64,000 nt of DNA, from assembly GCA_035559995.1 (NCBI GenBank), contig DATMAM010000012.1, positions 124,001-188,000 of the forward strand, read 5' to 3'. Below the pieces are notes generated by a model. It was not told the DNA's origin. It saw only the letters and a program-made list of their open reading frames with translations, and did no database searches. Each line of letters starts with the position of its first letter. Position 1 is the stretch's first letter. Position numbers and translations under genes: made by a program. Shown here in pieces: positions 24,845 through 33,602 of this stretch. Source of the stretch: DATMAM01 sp035559995. Its GTDB lineage: Bacteria > Desulfobacterota > Binatia > UBA9968.

Positions 24845-25501
24845 ATGATCACTGCGGTTATTTTCGATTTGGACGGCCTTTTGGCGGACACGGAGCCCGT
24901 GCACTGCCGCGCCTATCAAGACGTGCTCGAGCGCGCGGGCGCGCGCCTCACGGAAAGCGATTATATCGAGCACTGGGTACGCGCCGGCAAGGGCATCGCC
25001 GAGTGGATCGCGGCTCGCCGCCTGGGTCACGACCCGCTCGAGTTGCGCCGCCGAAAAGCGCTTCGGTACCTGGAATTGTTGCCGCTTCATCTGCGCGCGA
25101 TGGACGGCGGGCGCGAGCTGCTCGCACGCCTGCACGGGAGAAAGAAGCTGGCGCTCGCTTCGTCCTCTTACCGCGACGCCGTCGACGCCGTTTTGGCGGG
25201 GCTCGAGATCGGCCATTATTTTGCCGCCGTCGTAAGCGGCCTCGACGTGAAGAACGTAAAGCCCGCGCCTGACATTTTTCTCGCCGCCGCCGCAAGACTC
25301 GGAGCCGCCCCGCGCGAGTGTCTCGTGGTCGAAGACGCGGAAAAGGGAGTCCTCGCGGCTTATGAGGCCGGAATGCGCTGCATCGCGGTGCCCAACGACT
25401 ACACGCGCCACCATGACTTTTCCAAAGCGACGCGCGTCTGCTCGTCCCTCAGAGAGATTTCGCTGGAATTGATCGACAGCCTCGATCGAACTATCGACTA
25501 G
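24845..25501 (+). CDS. HAD-superfamily phosphatase, beta-phosphoglucomutase-like
   Basis: This is a 218-residue HAD subfamily IA hydrolase. Motif I is VIFDLDGLLADTEP, with nucleophile Asp8 and general acid/base Asp10. Motif II Ser lies in LALASSSYRDAV, motif III Lys in VKPAPDIFL and motif IV in CLVVEDAEKGV. The helical cap sits between motifs I and II. Its relatives include beta-phosphoglucomutases, sugar phosphatases and phosphoglycolate phosphatases; the sequence does not settle which. The start is ATG 24845. The MbfA-like gene follows after 79 bp on the same strand. Confidence 0.87.
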   Translation: MITAVIFDLDGLLADTEPVHCRAYQDVLERAGARLTESDYIEHWVRAGKGIAEWIAARRLGHDPLELRRRKALRYLELLPLHLRAMDGGRELLARLHGRKKLALASSSYRDAVDAVLAGLEIGHYFAAVVSGLDVKNVKPAPDIFLAAAARLGAAPRECLVVEDAEKGVLAAYEAGMRCIAVPNDYTRHHDFSKATRVCSSLREISLELIDSLDRTID

Positions 25502-25580
25502 CAGAGTCCGTTCGCTTAGCGGGGTGACTCGAACAGCGCAGGCTGCTATAAAACTGGCAAGGATCCGAGAACCCATCGCC

Positions 25581-26699
25581 ATGAAACAGGCGCCGGCAGA
25601 ATCCGCCGTCGAAAGGTATCGCGCCAACTACATCAGCGAGATGGACGGCATCGCTCTGTATCGCGCGCTGGCGGCGGCGGAAAAGGATGAGAAGCGCGCG
25701 GCCATTTTCGAGCGACTGGCGCGCGCCGAGGAGAGGCACGCCAACCGCTGGTCGGGGTTGCTGCGCGCGGCCGGGGCCGCCGTGCCGGAGTACCGGCCGT
25801 CGGCGCGCGTGCGCATCGTGGGCTTTCTTGCGCGCGTGCTCGGGACGCAAAAGGTCTTGCCGCTGGTCACGAGCTTCGAAGCGAGCGACGAGCGGGCCTA
25901 TTGGGATCAGCCGGAAGCGGCCGGGCTGCCCGCCGAAGAAAGGGCGCACGCGCGTACGCTCCGCGCGATGGGGCCGGCGCAAAGGCCGGAAACGATCGTC
26001 GCCCAGGAGGGCTGGCACATGATCTCGCGCGGCGGCAGCCTGCGCGCCGCCGTCTTTGGCGTGAACGACGGGCTGGTGTCCAATCTGAGCCTGGTCATGG
26101 GTTTTGCCGGCGCCGACGCCGGCTCGCAGTACGTGCTGCTTGCGGGCGTCGCGGGACTCCTGGCCGGGGCGTTCTCGATGGCGGCCGGCGAATACGTTTC
26201 GATGAGGGCGCAGCGGGAACTCTTCGAGCAGCAGATCGCTCTGGAAAAGCAGGAACTGGAGATGTCGCCGCGCGAAGAGGAAGAGGAGCTGGCGCTGATC
26301 TATCAGGCCAAGGGGATCCCCGAAAGAGAAGCCGCGCTGCTCGCGCAGCGGATCATTCAAAATCCCAAGGTGGCCATCGACACGCTCGCGCGCGAGGAAT
26401 TGGGGCTCGACCCCGCCGAGCTGGGATCGCCGGCCAACGCGGCCTTGAGCTCTTTTTTGTCGTTCGTTTTGGGAGCCGCGGTTCCGGTCGCCCCCTACGT
26501 CGTAACCTCGGGTAAAGCGGCGTTCGCGAGCAGCGCCGTCCTCAGCTGTCTGGCGCTCTTTGGCGTCGGGGCGCTGCTTTCGATCTTTACGGCGAAAGGG
26601 CCGCTCAAGAGCGGCCTGAGGATGCTCGTGATCGGCGTTTTGGCAGCGGCCGTTACGTTCGTCGTCGGCCGGCTGGTCGGCGTGTCGGTGGCGGGATAA
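25581..26699 (+). CDS. MbfA-like ferritin / VIT1-CCC1 iron transporter
   Basis: The protein joins an N-terminal ferritin/rubrerythrin-like domain (about 10-150) to a C-terminal VIT1/CCC1 membrane domain. This layout is known from MbfA, an inner-membrane iron exporter in alphaproteobacteria. Glu20 in YISEMDGIALYRAL and the ExxH at Glu50-His53 (AEERHANRW) fit a di-iron site. The VIT part has VFGVNDGLVSNLSLVMG, AGAFSMAAGEYVSMRAQ and the acidic cytoplasmic helix ELEMSPREEEEELALIY used for metal capture, and ends with three membrane segments. I use ATG 25581 (372 residues); GTG 25524 is possible. The OsmC peroxidase gene 75 bp downstream suggests an iron and oxidative stress theme. Confidence 0.85.
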   Translation: MKQAPAESAVERYRANYISEMDGIALYRALAAAEKDEKRAAIFERLARAEERHANRWSGLLRAAGAAVPEYRPSARVRIVGFLARVLGTQKVLPLVTSFEASDERAYWDQPEAAGLPAEERAHARTLRAMGPAQRPETIVAQEGWHMISRGGSLRAAVFGVNDGLVSNLSLVMGFAGADAGSQYVLLAGVAGLLAGAFSMAAGEYVSMRAQRELFEQQIALEKQELEMSPREEEEELALIYQAKGIPEREAALLAQRIIQNPKVAIDTLAREELGLDPAELGSPANAALSSFLSFVLGAAVPVAPYVVTSGKAAFASSAVLSCLALFGVGALLSIFTAKGPLKSGLRMLVIGVLAAAVTFVVGRLVGVSVAG

Positions 26700-26774
26700 G
26701 GGCGAAAGAGGGGAGGCAAAAGCGCAGCGTGCGACGTTCAACTCCAACGCTTCCTATCGAAAGGAGCCGAAATC

Positions 26775-27218
26775 ATGCCCCCAGAGTTCCCTTTGTATTA
26801 CACGCATCAGTTGACCTGGACGGAAGGAAAAAAGGGCCGGCTGTCCGGCACGGACTTGCCGGCGCTCGAGGTGGCGACACCGCCCGAATTTGACGGCGCG
26901 CCGGGCTTCTGGTCGCCGGAGCAGCTTTTCGTCGCTTCCGCCAACGCCTGCGTCATGGCGACGTTCATTGCGATCGCCGCCAACTCCAAACTGGTTTTCA
27001 AGGCCTACACGAGCAGCGCGACCGGAAAACTGGAAAAGGTCCCGTCCGGCGGCTTTCAGATCACCGAAATTGTGATCAAAGCCAGGATTGCGATCGGACA
27101 GGCCAAGGACAAGGAGCGAGCCGAGCGCGTGCTGATCAAGGCGGAGGAGAACTGCCTGGTTTCGCGCTCGATGAAGTCCCGCGTCATCGTCGAGCCGGAG
27201 ATCGCGGTCGCCGAGTAG
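26775..27218 (+). CDS. OsmC/Ohr-family thiol peroxidase
   Basis: This small cytoplasmic peroxidase (147 residues) reduces organic or fatty-acid hydroperoxides through two reactive cysteines. Both are present: Cys59 in FVASANACVMATF and Cys127 in AEENCLVSRSM, with the family spacing. The start ATG 26775 is preceded by AAAGGAG. glnE begins only 9 bp after the stop, so the two genes share a transcript. Assignment between the OsmC, Ohr and YhfA subgroups cannot be made confidently by eye. Confidence 0.87.
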   Translation: MPPEFPLYYTHQLTWTEGKKGRLSGTDLPALEVATPPEFDGAPGFWSPEQLFVASANACVMATFIAIAANSKLVFKAYTSSATGKLEKVPSGGFQITEIVIKARIAIGQAKDKERAERVLIKAEENCLVSRSMKSRVIVEPEIAVAE

Positions 27219-27227
27219 CAGGCTTCC

Positions 27228-30200
27228 ATGCGCGCGCACGCCGGGCGGCGCGCGCCGTCGTTCCGAGGTTTGGTGAAAACGCCGCAGGCTCTGTCCCGAG
27301 TGCCGTCCGCGCAACAAAAGCACCTCATGCGTCTGGCGCGCGGCGCCCCCGCGCCCGAGCTCGCGGCAAACCATCTCGCGCGCCTGATCGAGGCGGGCGG
27401 GCCGCAAGCCTTCAAAAATTTTCCCGCGAAAATGCTCCGGCCCCTGGTAACGCTTCTGGGAAGCAGCTCGTATTTGAGCGACGTGCTGATCGGGCAGGGA
27501 AAAGACTGGGCGCCTTTTTTTCTGAATCAGGTGGCGACCGCGCGCAGGTCGGTGACCGAGCACCTGCGGCTGCTCGACCCTTGCGCGCGCGGCGCGTCGC
27601 TTGAGGAGTTTATGCGCGACCTGCGGCGCCACAAGAAGCGCGAGATGGTGCGGATTGCGGCGCGCGATCTTGCCGGGCTCGGGACGGTGGAGGAAACCAT
27701 GCGCGAGCTGTCGGCGCTCGCGGAAGCGTCGCTGGAGGCCTGCTACCGGTTCTGCCGCAGCGAGATCGAGCGCCAGTTCGGGTCCCTGGCGCGGGACGGC
27801 GGCGAGCAGAACCGCTTTGTGATCTTGGGCATGGGGAAGCTCGGCGGAGAGGAGCTCAATCTCAGCTCGGACGTGGATCTGATCTACCTGTACGAGAGCG
27901 ATGAAGGCGAGAGCAGCGGCGGTGCCAGCGGGACCATCGCGCCGCGCGGTTTCTTTTCGCATCTGGCGGAGATGGTCACGCGGGCGATGGGAGAGGTGAC
28001 CGAGGACGGCTTTGTCTTTCGCATCGATCTCAGGCTTCGGCCCCTGGGCCGGCATGGACCGATCGTGCAGTCGGTGGACTCGGCGCTCCTGTACTACGAA
28101 TCGTGGGGGCAGTGCTGGGAGCGATCGGCGCTCATCAAGGCCCGGCCGGTGGCCGGGGAGCGCCCGCTCGGAGAGGAGTTTCTCAAGCAGGTGACGCCGT
28201 TTGTCTACCGGCGCTATCTCGACTTTACGACCGTGGAGGAACTGCGCGAGATGAAGGCGCGCGTCGAGCGCGAGCTGCTGAGCCCGGTCGAGCGGCAGAG
28301 AAACGTAAAGCTCGGCCAGGGCGGCATCCGCGAGATCGAGTTTTTCACCCAGGCGCTCCAGCTCGTAAACGGCGGCTACGAGCCGCGGCTGCGCGAGCGC
28401 AACACGCTGCGCGCGCTCGCGCTTCTCGCCGAGCACGGCTTGATCGAGCGCGCCGAGGAACGAACGCTCAGCGAAGCTTACCGGTTTCTGCGCGACGTCG
28501 AGCACAAAATCCAAGTCGTGCAGGAGGCGCAGAGCCACCTCGTTCCCGAAGGGAAAGCCGAGCAGCGATTTTTGGCGCGCCGCCTGGGTTACCGAAAAAC
28601 CGCGCGCGCCGACGAGGTTGCCGGCTTCCAGCGCGACTATCGCCGGCACACGCGCGCGGTGCGGCGGATCTTCGACAGGCTTTTCTACAGCGCGCAGAAG
28701 GAGATCGTCCCCAAGAGCGGTGCTCCCGGGGAGGAGATCTGGCGGGATCTCGACGACGAGGAGAGGGTGACCCAAAGACTCGCGGGTCTGGGCTTTCCCG
28801 ACCCCCGGCGTGCCTACGACAGCCTGCTCGCGCTGCGCGACGGCGCCACCTTTTCGCCGCCGAGCCCGCGCCGCCTGAAGGTGATGCGCGCGTTGGGGCC
28901 GGCGTTGATGGAGGCGGTGCTCGAGTCGGCGGCGCCCGACGAGGCGCTGCGTCACCTCGCGGAGTTCATGCATCGGGTGGGCGCGCGCACGGGCTTTTTG
29001 TCGCTGCTCGCGGAAAATCCAAGCACCATGCGCGCGCTGGTCCGGCTGTTCACGCAGAGCCAATTTTTGACGGAGATGTTCGTGCAAAGGCCCGAGCTGC
29101 TGGACAGCCTGATTCGCGCCGACCTGACGCAGGTGCGCAAGCCGCGCGAGCAGATGGAGCGGGAACTGCGGGCGACGCTGGAGCAAACCGGGGACGTGGA
29201 GGAGCGGCTCGATCGACTGCGGCGCTATCGCGCGGAGGAGTTTATCCGCATCGGCCTTCATGACCTGGCCGGCGAGACGGAGCTGGGGGAGGTGACCGCG
29301 CAGCTCACGGATCTGGCGGAGGCCTGTCTGGAAGGGGCGCTTTACATCGCGGCCGAAGAGACGCGCAGGGCGCACGGGAAAATCGCGCGCGGAAAGTTTT
29401 CCGTGTTGGGCATGGGAAAGCTGGGAGGGCGCGAGCTCGATTACAACTCGGACCTCGATCTCATTTTCATCTACGACGCTCCCGACGACGCGCTGAGCGA
29501 CGCGGCCGCGAGTTCCCTGCCGGCGCACGATTACTACGTCCGGCTCGGCCAGAAGCTGATCACCGCTTTGACGGCGCCGACGGCGGAAGGTATCGCCTAC
29601 AGGATCGACATGCGGCTTCGCCCCTCGGGCCGATCGGGTCCCCTGGTCGTTTCGCTGGACGCGTTCCGCCGCTACCACCGGGAGAGCTCGGAGCTTTGGG
29701 AACGGCAGGCGCTGATCAAGCTCCGCTTCGTCGCGGGCGAGCGCGATTTGGGCAGAGCCGCAGAGGAGATCGCTGAGAATTTTGCTTTCGGCAGAGGACT
29801 AAGCGAAGAGGGCGTCGCCGAAATCGATCACTTGCGCATGCGCATGGAAAGAGAGCTGGCGCGCGAGAACGCGTCTCGGTTCAACCTCAAGAAAGGCCGC
29901 GGCGGCATGGTCGACGTGGAGTTTCTCACGCAGATGCTGCAGTTGCGGCACGGCCAGCGCGATCGGCGGCTCAGGCTACGGGGCACGCTGGAGGCGTTGG
30001 ACGCGCTGCTCAAGGCCGGCATCATGGCGAAAAAAGATCACCGGCTGCTGGCGGAAAGCTACCTCTTTTTGCGGCGGCTCGACCATCGGCTGCGGCTGGA
30101 GCGCGGCCAGTCGCTCGACATCGTCGAGCGCGAGCCGGCAAAGCTCGAGGCGATCGCCGCGGCGCTGGGCTATCGCGCGCGGACCAGGACCAAAGCCGCA

Positions 30201-30335
30201 GCCTTGCTCCTGCGCGATTACGAGCGCCGGCGCGAGCAGATCCGCGCCTGCTACGAGCGATTTTTTCGCGCGCGCCTAAAAGCGGGAGGGGAAAAGAACA
30301 AAAAAGAGAAACCGGCGGCGGAGAATTCTCCGTGA
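27228..30335 (+). CDS. glnE: bifunctional glutamine synthetase adenylyltransferase / adenylyl-removing enzyme
   Basis: GlnE adenylylates glutamine synthetase when nitrogen is plentiful and removes AMP when it is scarce, under control of PII protein. At 1035 residues it is slightly longer than the usual 950-1000, the extra being at both ends. Two nucleotidyltransferase domains are visible: the first with GMGKLGGEELNLSSDVDLI from about 201 (deadenylylase half), the second with GMGKLGGRELDYNSDLDLI from about 728 (adenylylase half). Each is followed by a helical GlnD-UR-type domain (GQGGIREIEFFTQALQL and GRGGMVDVEFLTQMLQL). The start is ATG 27228, 9 bp after the osmC-like gene. Neither glnA nor glnB is in the window. 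Confidence 0.96.
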   Translation: MRAHAGRRAPSFRGLVKTPQALSRVPSAQQKHLMRLARGAPAPELAANHLARLIEAGGPQAFKNFPAKMLRPLVTLLGSSSYLSDVLIGQGKDWAPFFLNQVATARRSVTEHLRLLDPCARGASLEEFMRDLRRHKKREMVRIAARDLAGLGTVEETMRELSALAEASLEACYRFCRSEIERQFGSLARDGGEQNRFVILGMGKLGGEELNLSSDVDLIYLYESDEGESSGGASGTIAPRGFFSHLAEMVTRAMGEVTEDGFVFRIDLRLRPLGRHGPIVQSVDSALLYYESWGQCWERSALIKARPVAGERPLGEEFLKQVTPFVYRRYLDFTTVEELREMKARVERELLSPVERQRNVKLGQGGIREIEFFTQALQLVNGGYEPRLRERNTLRALALLAEHGLIERAEERTLSEAYRFLRDVEHKIQVVQEAQSHLVPEGKAEQRFLARRLGYRKTARADEVAGFQRDYRRHTRAVRRIFDRLFYSAQKEIVPKSGAPGEEIWRDLDDEERVTQRLAGLGFPDPRRAYDSLLALRDGATFSPPSPRRLKVMRALGPALMEAVLESAAPDEALRHLAEFMHRVGARTGFLSLLAENPSTMRALVRLFTQSQFLTEMFVQRPELLDSLIRADLTQVRKPREQMERELRATLEQTGDVEERLDRLRRYRAEEFIRIGLHDLAGETELGEVTAQLTDLAEACLEGALYIAAEETRRAHGKIARGKFSVLGMGKLGGRELDYNSDLDLIFIYDAPDDALSDAAASSLPAHDYYVRLGQKLITALTAPTAEGIAYRIDMRLRPSGRSGPLVVSLDAFRRYHRESSELWERQALIKLRFVAGERDLGRAAEEIAENFAFGRGLSEEGVAEIDHLRMRMERELARENASRFNLKKGRGGMVDVEFLTQMLQLRHGQRDRRLRLRGTLEALDALLKAGIMAKKDHRLLAESYLFLRRLDHRLRLERGQSLDIVEREPAKLEAIAAALGYRARTRTKAAALLLRDYERRREQIRACYERFFRARLKAGGEKNKKEKPAAENSP

Positions 30336-30376
30336 CCTCGGAGACGGCGGCTGCGGCGCCGGCGCTTTGTTTTGGA

Positions 30377-30757
30377 TTACAGGACCGCCGTCACTTCGAT
30401 CTGGATCACGTTGCTCCCGGCGAGGTCGGCTTTCATCGCGTGGCGCACCGGGCGGTCGTTCTCGTCCGGGAACATCTTGAGCCATTCCCGGTTGACGTAC
30501 TCGCGGTATTTCATGTCCTTCAGATAGACGGTCATTTTCGCGATGTCGTCCGTCGTGCCGCCCGCCTCTTCCATAATGCGGCGGATCGTCTTGAAGCAGT
30601 TCTCCACCTGCTTCTCGGGATCTTCCGGCGTTTCGTGCGTGACAGGATCCTGCCCGCCGACGGCCGAAGTGAAGACCATCGAGCCAATCCGAATCGCCGT
30701 GGGAATGGGATTGCGGTGGTGGGGCAACCCGGCGGTGATGACTTTTCTTTTGGGCAT
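30377..30757 (-). CDS. RidA/YjgF-family protein
   Basis: This is a 126-residue trimeric RidA-like protein. Founding members hydrolyse reactive enamine/imine intermediates, while other clades are aminomuconate or aminoacrylate deaminases. Family features are HHRNPIPTAIRIGSMVFTSA, QVENCFKTIRRIMEEAGGT, DIAKMTVYLKDM and RHAMKADLAGSNVIQIEVTAV. The conserved Arg before the C-terminal strand is not in the usual canonical context, so archetypal enamine deamination is uncertain. The start ATG 30757 has a perfect AGGAGGG site upstream. It lies 11 bp after the extradiol dioxygenase gene, which supports a catabolic clade of the family. Confidence 0.86.
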   Translation of the reverse strand: MPKRKVITAGLPHHRNPIPTAIRIGSMVFTSAVGGQDPVTHETPEDPEKQVENCFKTIRRIMEEAGGTTDDIAKMTVYLKDMKYREYVNREWLKMFPDENDRPVRHAMKADLAGSNVIQIEVTAVL

Positions 30758-30768
30758 GTGAGACCCTC

Positions 30769-31725
30769 CTAGATCCAGTAGCCGAATCCCATGCCGCAGC
30801 CGGTCGCGGCGGGAGAACGGTAACCGGGAATGTAGTCGATCAGGCGCAGCGCGCGCGGCGCCATCGCTCCGGCGACCACGATCCAGTTCAAGATTTCCGA
30901 AGTGCCGCCGCGAAACTTCTCCCGCGGCAGAGCGAAGAGCCGATCGCGGTCGGCTTTGCTCAGGGCGTCGACGGTAACGCGGTCGAGCTCTTCGTCCATG
31001 ATGATATGGCTGAGCCCTCCCGACGCCATGATCGCGACGCGCGCGCTTTGGTCCCAGGACTCGATGGCGCGGCGCAGCGCCTGGCCAAACGCAAAGCAAC
31101 GCTTCGGCGTCGGTTGGTTGGGCGGGTAGTAGGTGTTCACCATCACCGGAACCATCGGCACGGCGCTGCCGGGCAACACCCTGCGGTAGAGGAACGCAAA
31201 CGCGTGGCCGATGCCCACGTCCTGGCGCAGTCGATTGGAGCGCGCGACGTCGAACTCCTCCAGGGTCAGGGCTTCGATCAGGTGCTCCGCCAGCTCCCAC
31301 GCCGTCGGATACTCGGGCGCGGTCTTCGCCCAATTTTGCTCCTCGACTTTCTTCCAGTTGGCCGAGCGCGCGCTTTCCTTGTGGATCAGGCGAAAAGACT
31401 TGCCGTGATAGACCGTGAACATCGGCATGATGTCGTCGTGAAACTGCTCGTGCTGGTCGTCGCCGACCACGACGACGATGTCGGGCGCGGCCTCCGTCAA
31501 GATCTGGGTCAGCTGGCGGACCGATTTTTGCGTCGCCTGGTAACGCTCCTCCATCGTCGCCGCCACAAGCTCGCGCTCGATGTCGGGCTTGGCGCGCCTG
31601 AGCAAGTTGGGATAATCGAGGCGCGGGTCGGTTTCGTCCTTTTCGCGCAACACCGGCCACTCGCTCGCGGGGATGCTCACCTGGGGACTATGGGATGAGG
31701 CCACGCCTAAGACTACCTGCGCCAT
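30769..31725 (-). CDS. class III extradiol ring-cleavage dioxygenase (LigB type)
   Basis: This Fe(II)-dependent dioxygenase subunit opens catechol-type rings by meta cleavage, as does the catalytic LigB of protocatechuate 4,5-dioxygenase. The 318-residue protein begins MAQVVLGVASSHSPQVS, where His12 matches the first iron ligand. A second His lies in VVVGDDQHEQF, and SGGLSHIIMDEELD holds the catalytic His region. The start is ambiguous: ATG 31725 gives the family-like N-terminus, while ATG 31737 sits only 1 nt from the AAAGGA site. It is flanked by UbiD (upstream) and RidA (downstream) genes on the same strand. The substrate is unknown; a separate alpha subunit is not visible. Confidence 0.86.
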   Translation of the reverse strand: MAQVVLGVASSHSPQVSIPASEWPVLREKDETDPRLDYPNLLRRAKPDIERELVAATMEERYQATQKSVRQLTQILTEAAPDIVVVVGDDQHEQFHDDIMPMFTVYHGKSFRLIHKESARSANWKKVEEQNWAKTAPEYPTAWELAEHLIEALTLEEFDVARSNRLRQDVGIGHAFAFLYRRVLPGSAVPMVPVMVNTYYPPNQPTPKRCFAFGQALRRAIESWDQSARVAIMASGGLSHIIMDEELDRVTVDALSKADRDRLFALPREKFRGGTSEILNWIVVAGAMAPRALRLIDYIPGYRSPAATGCGMGFGYWI

Positions 31726-31839
31726 TGGCTTCGCCATTCCTTTCGTGGAGCTTTCGCGCTCGCAAAAAATCTCTTGCCGATAGATATACCGAAGCGGGAG
31801 CTCATGCGTCAACCGGCGTCGAACGGCCGCGCCCAGAAC

Positions 31840-33402
31840 TCAGCCGGTCTCGGTCAATCGGTACTTGCCGGACTCGTCCTGAGCGATCTTTCCGCTCTCA
31901 TGAAGCGCGCCGAGCGCGCGGGCGACGCTGGCAAAATCGCTGTCGGGAAACAGCTCCAGCAGCTCGGCGAAAAAGCGCGGGCCGCTCGCCAGCCGTTCCG
32001 CGATCTGTCGCGCCAGGATCGCGGCGTCGGGCGCCGGCCGGACCGTCTCGGCGCTGGCGGCGCGCTCCCCGCCGAGGAAATCCTTGAGCCGCACCTTGCC
32101 CTCGTTGAAGTAGACGATGCGCCGGTAGCGCTCGCGCGGAACATTCTCGGGAATGGTCGCGTCGATTCCCATCTTGGCGGTCGTCGGAATGCCGGAGGTC
32201 GGCGGCAGCGACGGATCGAGCGGCTTGGAGCGGGCGTTGGCGACGATCACGACATCGCGGTCGGCCTGCACGCGCGTTGCCACGGCCCATTCGACATCGA
32301 CGGGATCGAAGATGTCGATGTCGTCGTCGGTGACGATCACGTGCTTGATATCGGCGATCGACAGCAGCGCCAGAATCGCGTTCTTGCCGTCGCCCGGCTG
32401 TTTTTTGATCGCGGCGATGATGTGCCAGTGACAGCAGCCTCCCGGCGTCACATGAATCGCCGTGGCCGTCACGCCCGCCTCGCTCAGGGCGCGCCAGGCC
32501 GCGGCCTCGTAGATCGGCGCGCTCATCCAGATGTTTTCCCAGGGCATGTGGAGCGCGTAGTAGACCGGGTTGCGCCGGTGCAGGATCGCTTTGATCTTGA
32601 CGTGCGGGTTGTAGTGAATCCCTCCCATCAGACGGTTGAACTCGCCGAAGGGGCCCTCGGGGTGGATCCAGCCTTCGGGAAGAATTTCACCCTCGAGAAC
32701 AAACTCGGCATCGGCGATGCACGGCACGGGGATCGTCTCTCCGGCAGCGAGCCGCACCGGCGCGCCGCGAAGCCCGCCGGCGAAGGCCAGCTCGTTGGTG
32801 CCGAGCGCGGCTTTGAAAGTCGACGCGATCATCTCGCAAGGGTGCGCGCCGATCGCAATCGAGATCGGCAGCGCCCTTTTCGCCTCGAGCGCGCGTTCGG
32901 CATAGCGCCTGAGATTGTTCGGCGTGACGATGTCGATGCCGGTGAGATTTTTTTGTTTCAGCATGAGCCTGTACATACCGGCGTTCATGCCGTACTCGGG
33001 ATCGTCGGCGATGACGACGGCGCCGGTGATCATGGGGCCGCCGTCCAGGATCGAAAAGATCGGCACCGGAAGATCGTACAGGTCGACCTCTGCGCCGGTC
33101 GCAATGACCTCTTTCACCGGCGCGTCTTTGCCGACCGCGGGAGCGAGCGGGTGGTCCATCGCCGCGCGCAGCCTGGCGGCAATCTTCTCGTACGGCGTGC
33201 CGAGGGCGATCGCGATCCGCGCCCGCGATTGGAGTAACCCGGAAGCGACGGGGGTCGAGTAGCCCTTGACGTTCCTAAAGAGAAGCGCCTTGTCGGCTTG
33301 CGGCACGAGGGCGGCCACGTCGCGCAAGTCGGTCGGCCGGACCACTTCCAGCAACTCGTCCTTCTCGCGCAGCGCTTCCAAAAAGTCGCGAAACGACGAC
33401 AT
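31840..33402 (-). CDS. UbiD-family (prenylated-FMN) decarboxylase
   Basis: UbiD enzymes reversibly decarboxylate aromatic or alpha,beta-unsaturated acids using prenylated FMN. The protein is 520 residues from ATG 33402 (MSSFRDFLEALRE). Catalytic elements are visible: PEGPFGEFN holds the Glu-x4-Glu pair of the Glu-Arg-Glu triad, and GMYRLMLK carries the matching Arg. The metal/cofactor region includes PWENIWMSAP and TPGGCCHWH. A C-terminal tail of about 60 residues (FAELLELFPDSDFASV) looks like a small winged-helix-like extension. The UbiX prenyltransferase needed for cofactor synthesis is not in the window. With the dioxygenase 114 bp downstream, decarboxylation of an aromatic acid followed by ring opening is a reasonable inference. 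Confidence 0.9.
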   Translation of the reverse strand: MSSFRDFLEALREKDELLEVVRPTDLRDVAALVPQADKALLFRNVKGYSTPVASGLLQSRARIAIALGTPYEKIAARLRAAMDHPLAPAVGKDAPVKEVIATGAEVDLYDLPVPIFSILDGGPMITGAVVIADDPEYGMNAGMYRLMLKQKNLTGIDIVTPNNLRRYAERALEAKRALPISIAIGAHPCEMIASTFKAALGTNELAFAGGLRGAPVRLAAGETIPVPCIADAEFVLEGEILPEGWIHPEGPFGEFNRLMGGIHYNPHVKIKAILHRRNPVYYALHMPWENIWMSAPIYEAAAWRALSEAGVTATAIHVTPGGCCHWHIIAAIKKQPGDGKNAILALLSIADIKHVIVTDDDIDIFDPVDVEWAVATRVQADRDVVIVANARSKPLDPSLPPTSGIPTTAKMGIDATIPENVPRERYRRIVYFNEGKVRLKDFLGGERAASAETVRPAPDAAILARQIAERLASGPRFFAELLELFPDSDFASVARALGALHESGKIAQDESGKYRLTETG

Positions 33403-33602
33403 CGACCAAACATTAGTCGCTGCCCGAAACCGTGTCAACGCGGCCGCACTCCGACCCGCAGACGACGGCCTTGTCCGGCGCCGTCATCACGATCATGGGA
33501 TTTTTCGTTTGCGCCGCAATCTCTTTACCACAAGAGGCATGTTTGTGTTATGAATAGGCGAGACAAAGTGAGACGAGAAAGCGGGTCCGAGAGGAGCGCG
33601 TT

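Noticed and set aside
26754..29678. A 974-codon open frame antisense to glnE
   Set aside because: It mirrors the codon pattern of glnE in a GC-rich sequence, has no recognisable motif, and glnE is unmistakable.
30346..30372. GC-rich palindrome before TTTGTTTT between glnE and the RidA gene as a terminator
   Set aside because: The palindrome has no loop, so a stable hairpin is doubtful. The position is right but the evidence is too weak.
31774..33237. 487-codon open frame antisense to the UbiD decarboxylase
   Set aside because: It is an Arg/Asp/Gly-rich shadow frame; the UbiD motifs are on the other strand.
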